NCBI GenBank assembly: GCA_028714815.1
Contig: JAQTLR010000004.1
Location: 1 to 64,000 of the forward strand
Reading direction: 5' to 3'
Length of the DNA stretch: 64,000 bases
From: Candidatus Altimarinota bacterium
GTDB lineage: Bacteria > Patescibacteriota > Gracilibacteria > BD1-5 > UBA2023
Numbering within the stretch: the stretch's first letter is position 1; every line of letters starts with the position of its first letter. This document shows, one piece after another, positions 9,054 to 19,678 of this stretch. The position numbers and the translations under genes are program-made. The notes beneath the pieces are model-generated. The model was not told the origin of the DNA, ran no database searches, and saw nothing but the letters and a program-made list of their open reading frames with translations.

Positions 9054-11906
9054 TTATGGATGGGAAATATTCTTCTTCTTCCAATATTTTTTCAGAGCCT
9101 CGCCGGTATAGGAGCGTTTCTCTTCGAGGATATCCCGGGTAACTCCGGAGAATACAAGCTCTCCACCCCGGTCTCCGCCCTCAGGACCGATGTCGATGCA
9201 GTAGTCGGAATTGGCGATGATATCGAGATTATGCTCGATGACCAGGACGGTATTGCCTTTCTCCACGAGACGGTCGAGGATGATGAGGAGTTTCTGGACA
9301 TCGGAGAAATGGAGACCGGTCGAGGGCTCATCGAGGATGTAGATGGTTTTTGAGGTGGATCGTTTCGAGAGATCGAAAGCGAGTTTGATGCGTTGCGCTT
9401 CCCCTCCGGATAAGGTCGGGGCCGATTGACCGAGTTCTATGTACCCGAGTCCGACATCGTTCAGGACCTCGAGGACCCGTTTGATACGAGGGAATGCAGT
9501 GAAGAATTCCAACGCTTCCTCGACGGTCATCCGGAGAACCTCCGCAATGGTCTTTCCCTTGAAACGGACCTCCAGAGTTTCCGGGTTGTACCGGCTTCCA
9601 TGACAGGCCTCGCATTCTATGTAGACATCCGGAAGGAAATGCATTTCGATCTTCTTGACTCCGCTTCCCTCACAAGTCTCGCAACGCCCCCCCTTCGTAT
9701 TGAAACTGAACCGTCCGACCCCGTACCCGCGTTTTTGCGCTTCGAGCGATGCAGCGAAGACTTCGCGGACATGGCTGAACATCCCGGTATAGGTGGCGAT
9801 GTTCGAATGCGGAGTCCGACCGATGGGGGATTGATCGATGAGAATCACTTTATCGAGCTGTTTGGCACCCTCGATTTTTCGGACTTTCCCGACCGTGACT
9901 GTATTTCCTGTACTGAGCTCGTTTATGAGGTGTGGTGCCAGAATGTCCATGACGAGCGAGGATTTCCCCGATCCGGAAACTCCGGTTACGACCGTAAGGA
10001 CTCCAAGCGGAATGTTTACATCCACATTTTTGAGATTATTCTCATGGGCCCCTTCTATGACAATATATCCTATCGGGGTGCGGCTCCTCTTTTCCAGAAG
10101 GACTTGTTTCTTTCCGGAGAGATAGAGTCCGGTATCAGACACAGGATTATCGATGATTTCTTGGTAGGTTCCCTGTGCCATGATTTCCCCTCCGTGCTTT
10201 CCGGCTCCAGGCCCGATATCGAGGATGTAATCGGACGCTTCCATGATATCCTCGTCATGTTCAACTACTATCACGCTATTTCCGACTGCCACGAGCTTCT
10301 TGATGTTCTCTATGAGCATCCCGTTGTCTCTTGGATGAAGTCCGATGGATGGTTCGTCGAGGATGTAAGTGATCCCTTCGAGTTTCGTCCCGATCTGGGT
10401 GGCGAGGCGTATGCGTTGCGACTCCCCGCCGGAAATTGTACCCGCTCGTCGGGAAATGGTCATATAGTCGAGCCCGACTCCGGAGAGGAATTCCAGACGC
10501 TCGGTGACATTCTTCATGATTCCCTTGGTGATGGTTCTTTCTGAGGCGGAGAGTTTCAATTCGCGGAAAAATTCCAATGAATGCAGAACCGACATATCAG
10601 CAAGCTCTCCGATATTTTTTTCCCCGACAAATACATGGAGCGAGGATTGTTTCAATCGGTGCCCCTGACAGTCTTGGCACTCGATCTCGGTGATATATTG
10701 GGATAGGCGCTTCATGAAGGCATCGCTTGCTTCGGTTTCATGATAGCGACGGGTCAGATTGGCGACTACCCCTTCGTAGTGCGTATTATAGACCTTTCCT
10801 TCATTGGCTCCCTCGAAAGCATGGAATACCTCAAATACCTCCGGACATCCGTGGAGGATCACCTCTCGTGCTTTCTTAGAGAGAGTATTATAGGGCACAT
10901 TCATGTTGATGTGGTGTTTTTTCGCTGCTGCCCGGAGGATTTCCATATAATAGGTGTGATTGGTCCATGGAAGGATGGCTCCTTCTTCCAGGGTGAGAGT
11001 TCCGTTGATGATTTTTTCTTCCAGGAAGGCGATCTTTGTTCCGAGTCCATGACAGCTCTCACAAGCTCCATATGGGGAATTGAATGAGAAATTCGAGATG
11101 GAGAGATTCTCCTGCGCAGTTCCGCAGAGGGGACATGAGGCTTTTGCCGAGAAGCTGGTCCGCTCTTTGGAATCGATCTGGTAGATCTCGAGCATATCGT
11201 CTCCGGTCTTGTAGGCGAACTCCAGCGAATCCCGGAGACGTTTTCCGAATGATTCCTCATCTTTCACGACCAGACGATCGATAACGACCGATATTTTCGA
11301 ATTTTCCGGGATGGTTTCCGTTTCCAGGGTATCCGCGACGGAATAGATGGTATCATTGATCTGGAACCGGACGAATCCGCTATCCAATACATATCGCTTG
11401 ATGGATTCCATGGTACTATCCATCTGGAAGAATGGGATCGGTGCCATGATATGGATCCTGGTTCCTTCCCCGAGATGTTTCACGAACGAGATGACTTCCG
11501 AAATTGGGTGCTTCTTGAGGGTGATTTCCGGATGATTCGGACAACGCTGGGTTCCGACGGTCGTGAAGAGGAGGCGGTAGAAGTCGTATATCTCTGTGAT
11601 CGTCCCAACGGTCGATCGAGGGTTGCTGGAAACGGTCTTCTGGTCGATGCTGATGGTCGGAGAGAGTCCGCGGATCTCATCCACCTTCGTCTCCTCATTG
11701 ATGGAAGAGATGATCATCCGAGCATAGGTCGAGAGGCTCTCTAGGTATCGTCGCTGTCCTTCGGCATAGATGGTATCGAACGCAAGGGAGGATTTTCCGG
11801 AGCCAGATACCCCGGTCACGACCACGAGCTTGTTTTTCGGGATCTTGACCGAGATATCCTTCAGATTATGGGTTTTGGCTCCGATGACTTCGATGTAGTG
11901 CGACAT
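9054..11906 (-). CDS. uvrA: Excinuclease ABC subunit A
   Basis: DNA damage-recognition ATPase of nucleotide excision repair, working with UvrB and UvrC (not in this window). 950 aa, the normal length, with two ABC modules. Walker A sites are [13 protein letters not shown] (about 31-43) and [13 protein letters not shown] in the second half; signatures are SGGESQRI and LSGGEAQRI. The Cys pairs CPLC and CESC, and CETC and CEAC, form the two zinc modules. The frame contains no TGA despite many glycines. The minus-strand upstream region has TATAAT near 11953 but no convincing -35. Confidence 0.97.
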   Translation of the reverse strand: MSHYIEVIGAKTHNLKDISVKIPKNKLVVVTGVSGSGKSSLAFDTIYAEGQRRYLESLSTYARMIISSINEETKVDEIRGLSPTISIDQKTVSSNPRSTVGTITEIYDFYRLLFTTVGTQRCPNHPEITLKKHPISEVISFVKHLGEGTRIHIMAPIPFFQMDSTMESIKRYVLDSGFVRFQINDTIYSVADTLETETIPENSKISVVIDRLVVKDEESFGKRLRDSLEFAYKTGDDMLEIYQIDSKERTSFSAKASCPLCGTAQENLSISNFSFNSPYGACESCHGLGTKIAFLEEKIINGTLTLEEGAILPWTNHTYYMEILRAAAKKHHINMNVPYNTLSKKAREVILHGCPEVFEVFHAFEGANEGKVYNTHYEGVVANLTRRYHETEASDAFMKRLSQYITEIECQDCQGHRLKQSSLHVFVGEKNIGELADMSVLHSLEFFRELKLSASERTITKGIMKNVTERLEFLSGVGLDYMTISRRAGTISGGESQRIRLATQIGTKLEGITYILDEPSIGLHPRDNGMLIENIKKLVAVGNSVIVVEHDEDIMEASDYILDIGPGAGKHGGEIMAQGTYQEIIDNPVSDTGLYLSGKKQVLLEKRSRTPIGYIVIEGAHENNLKNVDVNIPLGVLTVVTGVSGSGKSSLVMDILAPHLINELSTGNTVTVGKVRKIEGAKQLDKVILIDQSPIGRTPHSNIATYTGMFSHVREVFAASLEAQKRGYGVGRFSFNTKGGRCETCEGSGVKKIEMHFLPDVYIECEACHGSRYNPETLEVRFKGKTIAEVLRMTVEEALEFFTAFPRIKRVLEVLNDVGLGYIELGQSAPTLSGGEAQRIKLAFDLSKRSTSKTIYILDEPSTGLHFSDVQKLLIILDRLVEKGNTVLVIEHNLDIIANSDYCIDIGPEGGDRGGELVFSGVTRDILEEKRSYTGEALKKYWKKKNISHP

Positions 11907-12051
11907 AAGGGGGAGATTTATAAATGAAAAAGTAGAAACTACAAGGGGGGATTATACTCAGAAAATACGGAAAATGAAAAAGATTTTTGGAAATTCCTCT
12001 TTTAAAGATAAAAAGAGAACAGACTTTATTTATATAATCTCAAAAAATCTT

Positions 12052-12079
12052 TTGACACGGGGACTCTTTTCTATACAAT
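12052..12079 (+). promoter_or_regulatory. Promoter of the ribosomal protein operon
   Basis: TTGACA (12052-12057), 16 nt, TACAAT (12074-12079). This leaves a leader of about 180 nt before rplC. A second TATAAT at 12255-12260 lies only 4 nt before the rplC ATG and is too close to serve that start. Beyond this the 358-nt gap 11907-12264 shows no gene. Confidence 0.75.
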
Positions 12080-12264
12080 ACCACCACTTTCAATTTTCGA
12101 AGCATGATGTTGCCGACGTAAGACAACCTCTCCAATGCGTATAGATTCTAGAAGTCATTTAAAAGTTCGATCTCCATTACTTTAGGGAATAATTCCTTAA
12201 TTATGCAGATTCATTTCTTTTATCTGTAAGAATATATTATAGTTTTTGTAACTTTATAATAAAG

Positions 12265-12819
12265 ATGGCTGGACTAATCGGGAAAAAGCTTGAGATGACT
12301 CGTATCATCAAAGATGGTGCAATGGTCGCAGTAACGCTTGTTAAAATCCCAGAAATCAAAGTAGTACAAATCAAAACCGTCGATACCGATGGATATGAGG
12401 CTCTCGTTCTCGAAGCAACGGACGGAAAGCTTTCTCATATGAAAGAAGTTTCATTTACCGGAACCATGTCTGGTCTCAAGGTTGGTGATTCGGTAAGTCT
12501 TGATGTTCTTGATGGTATCGAAATGGTGACTGTGGAAGGGATCTCCAAAGGTAAAGGTTTTGCCGGAGCCATGAAGCGTCACAACTTCGCCGGAGGACCG
12601 GCAGGACACGGATCCAAATTCCACCGAGCACTCGGTTCCATCGGTTGTCGTAAACCACGCCGAACCAAACCAGGACAGAAGATGCACGGGCATATGGGTC
12701 TCGATAAGATCACTCTCAAGAAGATCCAAGTTGAATTGGTTAATAAGAATATCAATGTCATCGCTCTCCATGGACCAGTTCCAGGAGCACGTAATTCACT
12801 CGTAATTTTAGATTTCTAA
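12265..12819 (+). CDS. rplC: 50S ribosomal protein L3 (uL3)
   Basis: 184 aa, short of the usual 200-210. Begins AGLIGKKLEMTRI and carries the core motif KGKGFAGAMKRHNFAGGPAGHG and the C-terminal HGPVPGARNSLVIL that nucleates 23S rRNA folding. First gene of the operon here: rpsJ (S10), which normally precedes rplC, is not upstream. rplD starts 12 nt later. Confidence 0.97.
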   Translation: MAGLIGKKLEMTRIIKDGAMVAVTLVKIPEIKVVQIKTVDTDGYEALVLEATDGKLSHMKEVSFTGTMSGLKVGDSVSLDVLDGIEMVTVEGISKGKGFAGAMKRHNFAGGPAGHGSKFHRALGSIGCRKPRRTKPGQKMHGHMGLDKITLKKIQVELVNKNINVIALHGPVPGARNSLVILDF

Positions 12820-12831
12820 TAGTCTCTATTC

Positions 12832-13452
12832 ATGGAAGCAGTTCTCTATACACAAGAAGGAAAAGAAAATGGGAAAATCGCCCTCAAAGATGAGCTTTTC
12901 GGACGAGAAGTTCAGATGGGGCTTATTCACCGGCTTCTTCGATTCCAACGCTCGAATGCACGTATCGCCATCGCTCACGCAAAGACTCGTGCAGAGGTAG
13001 TCGGATCCACTCGTAAACTCTACAAACAGAAAGGAACCGGTAGCGCTCGTGTGGGTGATGCTCGTTCTCCGGTTCGTCGAGGGGGAGGTGCTGCATTCGG
13101 TCCTACAAAAGACCGGAACTTCACTCTCCGGATGAACAAGAAAGAGCGTCGAGCTGCTCTTTTCTCTCTCCTTTCCGCGAAAGCAGGAGAAAATGGGGTG
13201 AAGATCGTAGAATCTTTCGCCGCAGATACACTGAAGACAAAACAAATGATCGATCTTGTTACCAAGATGAATGTGACATCCGGAGTTTTCGCGGTTTGTC
13301 CTGAAGATACTGGAGCATTCGTTGCGGGTCGGAATATCCCAACCGTGAAGTTCATCGGAGTCAACTACTTGAATCCTATGGATCTCCTCAAATACAATAA
13401 TCTCGTTTTCACGAAAGCATCGATCGAAAAACTTTATGCAATGTACCTATAA
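12832..13452 (+). CDS. rplD: 50S ribosomal protein L4 (uL4)
   Basis: 206 aa, normal length. Early assembly protein that lines the peptide exit tunnel; the extended loop is visible as YKQKGTGSARVGDARSPVRRGGG (about residues 63-85), and NPMDLLKYNNLVFT is the usual C-terminal segment. In E. coli L4 represses the S10 operon. Second gene of the operon, no in-frame TGA. Confidence 0.97.
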   Translation: MEAVLYTQEGKENGKIALKDELFGREVQMGLIHRLLRFQRSNARIAIAHAKTRAEVVGSTRKLYKQKGTGSARVGDARSPVRRGGGAAFGPTKDRNFTLRMNKKERRAALFSLLSAKAGENGVKIVESFAADTLKTKQMIDLVTKMNVTSGVFAVCPEDTGAFVAGRNIPTVKFIGVNYLNPMDLLKYNNLVFTKASIEKLYAMYL

Positions 13453-13510
13453 TCTGAACAGTTATCAGAAAGATTCCAAGAACCCATAACTACCAACTAA
13501 CAACTACATT

Positions 13511-13804
13511 ATGTCACTGTATACTATTATCAAAAGGCCCGTTATAACGGAAAAAAGCCAACGACTCGAACTCGAAGGAGTATATACGGTTGTAATTTCT
13601 CCGGAAGCTACAAAGGTCGATGTTCGTATCGCATTTGAACGTCTTTATGGGGTTCAGGTGGAGAAAGTGAACATGATCACGACCCGTGAAAAGTTCCGAA
13701 ACAGCAAACATGGTGTTCAAGTAAAGAGAAAAAGTCGCCTCAAAGCACTTGTCACTCTCAAGAAGGGACAGAGAATCGCTGATCTTCAGAAGATTAAAGA
13801 ATAA
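13511..13804 (+). CDS. rplW: 50S ribosomal protein L23 (uL23)
   Basis: 97 aa, normal length. Starts with IIKRPVITEKSQRL, the conserved opening of bacterial L23, and sits between rplD and rplB as expected. L23 lies at the exit-tunnel mouth and docks trigger factor and SRP. The start has no visible SD; it follows the motif ACTACATT-ATG. Confidence 0.95.
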   Translation: MSLYTIIKRPVITEKSQRLELEGVYTVVISPEATKVDVRIAFERLYGVQVEKVNMITTREKFRNSKHGVQVKRKSRLKALVTLKKGQRIADLQKIKE

Positions 13805-13875
13805 AGCAGAAAGCATAAAGATACAATCTTTTCATAAACTTTCAACTTTCAACTTTCAACTTTTAACTCTATTTT

Positions 13876-14721
13876 ATGGCAATCAAGAAATTTAAACCAA
13901 CTACTCCAGGACGCCGACAGATGACTGGGTACACGTTCGATGAACTCACTGCTACAGAACCGCACAAAGCTCTCACGTATTACATCAAGAGCAATGCAGG
14001 TCGTAATAGCGCGGGTCGTATCACGGTTCGTCATCAGGGGGGTGGGCATAAGAAACTCTACCGAAAGATAGATTTCTTCTTCACCGACAAGCTCGATGTT
14101 CCTGCAAAAGTGGAAAGCATCGAATACGATCCATTCCGAACCGGATATATCGCTCTCGTGTGTTACTTTGATGGAGAACGTCGATATGTTCTTGCTCATA
14201 AGGACATGAAAGTAGGGGATGTTATCGTTACTGCTGACAATGCGAAACCAGTCAACGGAAATCGTCTTGCGATCGGAAATATCCCGACCGGGCTCTCCGT
14301 CTACAATGTGGAGCTCATCGTGAATGCCGGAGCCTCCAGCGTTCGTTCTGCCGGAGCATCCGCTACGATCGTCTCTCAGGAAGGGGAATATACGCAGGTG
14401 AAGCTTCCTTCTGGAGAAATCCGCCGGGTACACAAGAAGTGTTACGCGACCATCGGAGTCGTTTCCAATGTCGACCACAATCAGATCGTTATCGGTAAAG
14501 CGGGACGTTCCCGTTGGATGGGTATCCGACCCACCGTTCTCGGTATGTCCATGAATGCCGTGGATCATCCGCACGGAGGTGGAGAGGGACATCAATCGCT
14601 CGGACAACGCAACGGACCGAAGACCCCTTGGGGGAAACCGGCTCGTGGAGTGAAGACCCGAAGCCGAACTACTACTGATCGATGGGTAGTACGTACTCGC
14701 CGAGGGAAACTCCTTGGATAA
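13876..14721 (+). CDS. rplB: 50S ribosomal protein L2 (uL2)
   Basis: 281 aa, normal length. Contains KFKPTTPGRRQMTGYTFDEL, GRITVRHQGGGHKK, VEYDP-type IEYDPFRTGYIALV, and the peptidyl-transferase-proximal MNAVDHPHGGGEGHQSLG with its conserved histidine. Ends TRRGKLLG. Part of the S10 operon, spaced 72 nt after rplW. Confidence 0.97.
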   Translation: MAIKKFKPTTPGRRQMTGYTFDELTATEPHKALTYYIKSNAGRNSAGRITVRHQGGGHKKLYRKIDFFFTDKLDVPAKVESIEYDPFRTGYIALVCYFDGERRYVLAHKDMKVGDVIVTADNAKPVNGNRLAIGNIPTGLSVYNVELIVNAGASSVRSAGASATIVSQEGEYTQVKLPSGEIRRVHKKCYATIGVVSNVDHNQIVIGKAGRSRWMGIRPTVLGMSMNAVDHPHGGGEGHQSLGQRNGPKTPWGKPARGVKTRSRTTTDRWVVRTRRGKLLG

Positions 14722-14767
14722 AAAATTCCAAAATTTCTACTAATAGTTAATCTCTAACAACTTATTT

Positions 14768-15031
14768 ATGACACGTAGTCTTAAAAAATGACCATTCATA
14801 GACGCTCGACTTGTTCAAAAAGTGGAACGGCTTAATGAGTCGGGAAAGAAAACTGTTATCAAGACATGGTCTCGTGCTTGTACAGTTACTCCAGAATTCG
14901 TCGGACACACTTTCGGTGTTCATAACGGAAAGGTCCATACTCCTGTTTTCGTTACGGAAGATATGGTCGGTCATAAGCTTGGGGAATTCTCTTTCACCCG
15001 AAAATTCACTGGACACTCTGGAAATAAATAA
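14768..15031 (+). CDS. rpsS: 30S ribosomal protein S19 (uS19)
   Basis: 87 aa. Opens [20 protein letters not shown]; the invariant glycine of KKGPF is a TGA codon (14789-14791), one of the cleanest proofs of UGA-glycine decoding here. [19 protein letters not shown] and the C-terminal [14 protein letters not shown] are typical. S19 forms the S13/S19 head complex at the A site. Read under the standard code the gene would lose its first eight codons. Confidence 0.97.
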
Positions 15032-15058
15032 TAGTTATTTTTCATTCAACTTTTCTCT

Positions 15059-15385
15059 ATGAAAGCAATTGCAAATAATATCCGCATATCCGACAAAAAA
15101 CTCAATGTTATCGCGAAGATCGTTCGAGGAATGGAGGCGAAAAAAGCACTCGATATCCTGAAGTTCATGCCGAACAAAGGGGGAGCACTCATGTACAAGG
15201 TACTTGCCAGTGCTGTTGCGAATGCAACACACAACGATATGCAGGAACTCCCAAATCTTGCTATTGCATCGGTAAATGTTACAAAGGGAATCGTCTACAA
15301 GCGGGGAAATCCGATTTCTCGCGGACGATCCCACCCGATACTCAAGAGAACTTCAAACGTACTCCTCGAGCTTCGAGTGAAGTAA
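15059..15385 (+). CDS. rplV: 50S ribosomal protein L22 (uL22)
   Basis: 108 aa, normal length. Shows RISDKKLNVIAKIVRGM (helix 1), AVANATHND and the C-terminal beta-hairpin region with RGNPISRGRSHP that reaches into the exit tunnel. Located between rpsS and rpsC, as in other bacteria. Confidence 0.95.
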   Translation: MKAIANNIRISDKKLNVIAKIVRGMEAKKALDILKFMPNKGGALMYKVLASAVANATHNDMQELPNLAIASVNVTKGIVYKRGNPISRGRSHPILKRTSNVLLELRVK

Positions 15386-15427
15386 TCATTTTCATCAGTA
15401 ATTATTAATTCGTAATTTCACCGCCCT

Positions 15428-16060
15428 ATGGGACACAAAGTTAGCCCTCTCGCATTCCGTATAGGATACATCAAGACTTGGAAAAGTACTGGGTATTATG
15501 ACAAGAAGGATTATGGTAAGAAAATCGCTTCCGATGTTCAGCTCCGTATCTTTATCCAGAAATTCCTTACTGGAATTCCTGTTGGGAATATCTTCATCAG
15601 TCATACGAACTCAGAGACTGCTATTACTATCTATACCGCTAAGACGGCACTCGTTCTTGGAAAGAACGATGAGAATAAGGAGCGCCTCGAACGAGAGATC
15701 GCTGCAGGGTTTCCGGGGAAATTCACTATCGATATAAAAGAGGTGAAAAAACCAGAGCTTTCCGCCGCGCTCGTGGCTGACTCTATCGCTCGTCAGATCG
15801 AAAAGAAGCTCCCATACCGCCGGGTTATCAAGAATGCCATTTCCAAGACTATGGAAAAGGGTGGGCTCGGAATCAAGGTTATCCTCGGAGGTCGTCTCAA
15901 CGGTGCGGAAATCGCCCGTGTAGAAACCTACAAGGAAGGGGCGATTCCTCGCCAGACCATCCGAGCTGATATCGACTACTCCATGGAGCGGGCAAATACC
16001 ATCTACGGAGTCATCGGACTCAAGGTGTGGATCTACAAAGGGGACATCTATAAAAAGTAA
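15428..16060 (+). CDS. rpsC: 30S ribosomal protein S3 (uS3)
   Basis: 210 aa, normal length. Begins MGHKVSPLAFRIG, has an N-terminal KH-like domain and the C-terminal GIKVILGGRLNGAEIARVE followed by YKEGAIPRQTIRADIDY. S3 forms part of the mRNA entry channel and its helicase activity. TAA stop, 52 nt before rplP. Confidence 0.97.
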   Translation: MGHKVSPLAFRIGYIKTWKSTGYYDKKDYGKKIASDVQLRIFIQKFLTGIPVGNIFISHTNSETAITIYTAKTALVLGKNDENKERLEREIAAGFPGKFTIDIKEVKKPELSAALVADSIARQIEKKLPYRRVIKNAISKTMEKGGLGIKVILGGRLNGAEIARVETYKEGAIPRQTIRADIDYSMERANTIYGVIGLKVWIYKGDIYKK

Positions 16061-16112
16061 AAAAATATTGACTTTCAGTGAAATTTCTTATAATCATTTA
16101 CCATATTAACGT

Positions 16113-16514
16113 ATGTTACAGCCGAAGAAAATCAAATATCGGAAATCTCAACGTGGAGTCCTTAAGGGGATTGCAACCAGAGGATCCGAAATTGCTTTCG
16201 GAGACTATGCCGTGAAAACGGTAGAGCCAGGATTCCTTACTTCCCGTCAAATCGAGGCAGCAAGACGTTCTATTATCCGATTCCTCAAGAAGTGAGGAAA
16301 ACTTTGGATTCGTGTATTCCCAGATCGTCCATATACCAAGAAGGCCCTTGAGGTTCCGATGGGATGAGGAAAGGGAAGTCCAGAAATGTACCGAGCTCCT
16401 GTAAGACCGGGACGAATACTCTTTGAAATGTCATGAGTATCTCCAGAGGTTGCAAGAGAGGCTTTTGAGCTCGCTTCGCATAAACTCCCTGTAAAGACGA
16501 AAATTCTCGTTTAA
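16113..16514 (+). CDS. rplP: 50S ribosomal protein L16 (uL16)
   Basis: 133 aa, normal length once three TGA codons are read as glycine (16293, in MGGGKG, and in EMSGVSPE). Motifs: LQPKKIKYRKSQRG at the start, KLWIRVFPDRPYTKKALEVP, MGGGKGSPE and the C-terminal ASHKLPVKTKILV. L16 organises the A-site finger and tRNA accommodation. Under the standard code only the first 60 residues would be read. Confidence 0.97.
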
Positions 16515-16532
16515 TTCCCTTCCAATATCCTT

Positions 16533-16733
16533 ATGAAAAAACAACTAGAAAAAGATATTAAGGCTCTCGAAGCACTCGATGCGGTAGAGCTTGCAAAAGA
16601 GGTCGCAAAGGCGGAGAAAGAACTCTTTCTTCTGAATATGAAACACCGGGCAAATGAACTGAAACAGTCCCATATTCTCGGAGCTCAAAAGAAATATCTT
16701 GCAAAGCTTCAGATGATGAAGACACGTCTCTAA
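16533..16733 (+). CDS. rpmC: 50S ribosomal protein L29 (uL29)
   Basis: 66 aa, two antiparallel helices expected. The sequence is divergent but has the [18 protein letters not shown] core (family form: lfnLRfqlatgql) and the position between rplP and rpsQ. L29 sits beside L23 at the exit tunnel. Confidence 0.9.
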   Translation: MKKQLEKDIKALEALDAVELAKEVAKAEKELFLLNMKHRANELKQSHILGAQKKYLAKLQMMKTRL

Positions 16734-16759
16734 TTACTACATTTTTAACAACATTACCA

Positions 16760-16984
16760 ATGAGAACTAAAACCGGTATCGTTACTAGCACAAAGATGGA
16801 CAAAACCATCGTTGTTACCGTTGATTCTTACAAGATTCATCCGAAATATAAGAAACGCTATAAAGACTCTTCGAAGTTTTATGCTCATGATGAGGCAAAT
16901 AGCTCAGTTCTCGGTCAAACGGTTACTATCGAGGAAACTATCCCTCTCAGTAAGATGAAACGCTGGAAAGTGATAGCAGAATAG
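16760..16984 (+). CDS. rpsQ: 30S ribosomal protein S17 (uS17)
   Basis: 74 aa, OB-fold. Conserved [36 protein letters not shown] and a degenerate [21 protein letters not shown] primary 16S rRNA binder. Located between rpmC and rplN. Confidence 0.95.
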   Translation: MRTKTGIVTSTKMDKTIVVTVDSYKIHPKYKKRYKDSSKFYAHDEANSSVLGQTVTIEETIPLSKMKRWKVIAE

Positions 16985-17052
16985 TTCTTTGAACTTGATA
17001 GCTTTCAAACCTTGAAACTAAAGTCTAATAACTAAAAACTAACAACTTATTT

Positions 17053-17421
17053 ATGATACAAACAGAAAGCAGACTCGTTGTCGTTGATAATACTGGAGCA
17101 AAAGAAGTCCTTTGCATCAAGGTTCTTGGTGGTTCAAAAAGGCACTATGCTTCCGTTGGTGACATCATCGTTTGTTCCGTTAAGAAGGCGCTTCCAAATG
17201 GAAACATCAAGAAAAAGTCGGTGGTGAAAGCAGTCGTTGTACGTGTCGCTTTCTCTATTCGTAGAGATGATGGTACCTATGTTCGTTCCGATGATAACGC
17301 TTGTGTAATCATCAATGACAACAACGAACCGAAAGGAACCCGTGTATTCGGTCCGGTATTCCGAGAACTCCGAGCAAAAGGATTCCAGAAAATCGTGAGT
17401 CTTGCTCCAGAAGTTATCTAA
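17053..17421 (+). CDS. rplN: 50S ribosomal protein L14 (uL14)
   Basis: 122 aa, exactly the usual length. Starts [24 protein letters not shown], contains [19 protein letters not shown] and ends in [20 protein letters not shown]. Binds 23S rRNA and contacts 16S rRNA in a bridge. Confidence 0.97.
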   Translation: MIQTESRLVVVDNTGAKEVLCIKVLGGSKRHYASVGDIIVCSVKKALPNGNIKKKSVVKAVVVRVAFSIRRDDGTYVRSDDNACVIINDNNEPKGTRVFGPVFRELRAKGFQKIVSLAPEVI

Positions 17422-17465
17422 AAAGAAATCGAATCGTTATTTTATTTATTATTTGTTTGCATCTT

Positions 17466-17768
17466 ATGAGAATCCGCAGTGGTGATATGGTACAGGTGAT
17501 GGCCGGTAAAGATAAGGGGAAAAAAGGTAAAGTCCTCGCAACCCATGCTTCAGATAACCGATTGGTTGTCGAAGGTGTCGGGATAGCGACTTGCCATATC
17601 AAAAAACAAGGAACGACTCCTGGTCAGATCATCAAAATCGAGAAACCGATCCATGCTTCCAATGTCATGATCCTTGATCCGGAATCTGGAAAACCGACCC
17701 GTATTGGTGTAAAGATGGAAGGAACCAAAAAGGTTCGTGTAGCAAAAAAATCCGGAAAAACCCTCTAG
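17466..17768 (+). CDS. rplX: 50S ribosomal protein L24 (uL24)
   Basis: 100 aa, KOW-domain protein: MRIRSGDMVQVMAGKDKGKKGKVL is the KOW motif, followed by IKIEKPIHASNVMILDPESGKPTRIG. The start is ATG 17466; an in-frame TTG three codons earlier adds nothing conserved. L24 initiates 50S assembly. Confidence 0.95.
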   Translation: MRIRSGDMVQVMAGKDKGKKGKVLATHASDNRLVVEGVGIATCHIKKQGTTPGQIIKIEKPIHASNVMILDPESGKPTRIGVKMEGTKKVRVAKKSGKTL

Positions 17769-17793
17769 TTCTCATATCATTATTTTCAATATT

Positions 17794-18333
17794 ATGTCTT
17801 TTAAAGAACAATATACTACAGTTATCCTTCCACAGGTACAAAAAGCACTCGGTATCGAGAATCCTATGGAGGTTCCAAAAATCGAGAAAATCGTTCTCAA
17901 TATGGGTATCGGAAGCTATGTGGCAAGCGGTCACAAGGACTTCTCAAGCCTCAAGAACGATCTCTCTCTTATCGCTGGACAGACCCCTTTGGTGATCAAT
18001 TCCAAAAAGGCCATCTCCAACTTCAAGCTGAAGATCGGTATGCCAGTCGGTATGACGGTTACGCTTCGAGGAGAGAAAATGTTCTTCTTTCTCGAGAAGC
18101 TCATTCAGATCATCCTTCCTCGTGTTCGGGACTTCCGTGGTATTTCCGGAAAGTCATTCGATGAGAAAGGGAACTTCAACTTCGGTATCAAGGAACATAC
18201 TATTTTCCCGGAGGTTCCTCAGCTCGATGTGGTAAAAACCCATGGTCTCCAGATCACGATCAAGTTCAAGGCAAGGGATAAAAAGGATACTCGAGTTCTT
18301 CTCGATGCACTCGGATTCCCATTCACAAAATAA
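17794..18333 (+). CDS. rplE: 50S ribosomal protein L5 (uL5)
   Basis: 179 aa, normal length. Contains PKIEKIVLNMGIG, GQTPLVINSKKAISNFKLK, the MPVGMTVTLRG motif and DFRGISGKSFDEKGNFNFGI. Binds 5S rRNA together with L18 and forms the central protuberance. Confidence 0.97.
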   Translation: MSFKEQYTTVILPQVQKALGIENPMEVPKIEKIVLNMGIGSYVASGHKDFSSLKNDLSLIAGQTPLVINSKKAISNFKLKIGMPVGMTVTLRGEKMFFFLEKLIQIILPRVRDFRGISGKSFDEKGNFNFGIKEHTIFPEVPQLDVVKTHGLQITIKFKARDKKDTRVLLDALGFPFTK

Positions 18334-18366
18334 TTCCCTATTTTTATTATCAATTACTCTCCTACT

Positions 18367-18591
18367 ATGGCAAGAAAGGCTCTAGAAGTGAAATGCAGCA
18401 AGGCTCAAGCGAAGGCAACCCGTCTTTTCCAGGCTGGAAAATCTATAAAATTTTCTACACGACTCTATCATCGTTGTGCGATCTGCGGACGTTCCCGTGG
18501 GTACATGGGAAAATTCGACATGTGCCGTATCTGTGTCCGTGAACGTGCAAACGCCGGAGAATTGATGGGAGTACGCAAATCAAGTTGGTAA
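18367..18591 (+). CDS. rpsN: 30S ribosomal protein S14, zinc-binding type (uS14)
   Basis: 74 aa, between the short zinc form (about 61) and the long zinc-free form (about 100). Two Cys pairs, CAICG and CRIC, bind zinc, and [17 protein letters not shown] is the conserved C-terminus. Slightly longer N-terminus than usual for the C+ type. Correctly placed between rplE and rpsH. Confidence 0.95.
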   Translation: MARKALEVKCSKAQAKATRLFQAGKSIKFSTRLYHRCAICGRSRGYMGKFDMCRICVRERANAGELMGVRKSSW

Positions 18592-18649
18592 TCTTTTTTA
18601 GAAGATTGACAACTCTACTAACTACAATATTTTTAACTTAATTGTTCCT

Positions 18650-19036
18650 ATGATCAATGATCCAATTGCAGATTTGCTCACAAGAGTCCGAAACGGGTAT
18701 CTTGCACGACTTGCAGTTGTAAGTATTCCTTACTCTGCATTGAAAGAGAAAATCGTTTCAATCCTCGAGAAGAATGCTTATATCGTATCCTATACCGTGA
18801 GCGAAGATAAACGGGAAATCATCGTAAAACTCAATGATGTCCGTAAGACGAAATACCTTCCTTCTTTCCGTCGTATCAGCCGACCAGGGCAGAGAATCTA
18901 TATCAAGTCCGCAGATGTCCGTAAGTCACGGAACGGGCATGGTATCTATATCCTCTCTACTCCGAAAGGTATCATTACCGGATACGAAGCGCACGCTCTC
19001 GGTACTGGAGGAGAACTCCTTTGCGAAGTATACTAA
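18650..19036 (+). CDS. rpsH: 30S ribosomal protein S8 (uS8)
   Basis: 128 aa. Begins MINDPIADLLTRVRNGYLA, ends ALGTGGELLCEVY with the conserved GGE-lCxvw form. S8 binds the central domain of 16S rRNA; in E. coli it represses the spc operon. Confidence 0.97.
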   Translation: MINDPIADLLTRVRNGYLARLAVVSIPYSALKEKIVSILEKNAYIVSYTVSEDKREIIVKLNDVRKTKYLPSFRRISRPGQRIYIKSADVRKSRNGHGIYILSTPKGIITGYEAHALGTGGELLCEVY

Positions 19037-19069
19037 AAATCAATCACTACTTATTAATCATAATTTTAT

Positions 19070-19624
19070 ATGTCTCGAATTTGAAAACTTCCTGTTGTAC
19101 TCCCAAGTGGAGTGAACGTGAAGGTAGACGGAAAAAACATCACCGTCTCTGGACCAAAAGGAGAGCTTAAGTATACTCTTCAGGATTGTACTTCTCTCGA
19201 ACAAAAGGATAATACGCTCGTCGTATCTGTTGCCAATGAGGAAAACAGCAAAGATAAGGCGATGTGGGGTCTTACCCGAGCGCTTATCGCCAATATGGTG
19301 GTAGGAGTATCCGAGGGGTACAAGAAATCTCTGGAGATCCAAGGGGTTGGGTACAAATTCGAAGTTGCCGGACCTTCCAAATTGGTTCTTGCTGTCGGAT
19401 TCTCCCATAAGGTGGATCTTCCTGCTCCGAAAGGGATCACTATTGCGGTAGATGAAAAAGAGAAAAATATCATCCATATTTCCGGAATCGATAAACAACA
19501 GGTCGGATACTTCACTGCCCTCATCCGATCCATCAAGAAACCTGAACCATACAAAGGGAAGGGTATCCGATACGTGGGAGAACATGTACGACGAAAGGCC
19601 GGTAAGACCGGAGGTAAGAAATAG
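19070..19624 (+). CDS. rplF: 50S ribosomal protein L6 (uL6)
   Basis: 184 aa, normal length. Starts MSRIGKLPVVLPSGV, where glycine 5 of the universal MSRIGK motif is TGA (19082-19084). Downstream are TVSGPKGEL and the C-terminal KPEPYKGKGIRYVGEHVRRKAGKTG. Binds near the factor-binding site. Without recoding the true start would be missed. Confidence 0.97.
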
Positions 19625-19678
19625 TATCATCCACATTATTCCAAAGATTCTCTTTAATTTTTTAGTAACTCACATCCT

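Noticed and set aside
12255-12260. TATAAT just before rplC as its main promoter
   Set aside because: It is 4 nt from the ATG, so transcription would begin inside the coding region; the site at 12052 is better.
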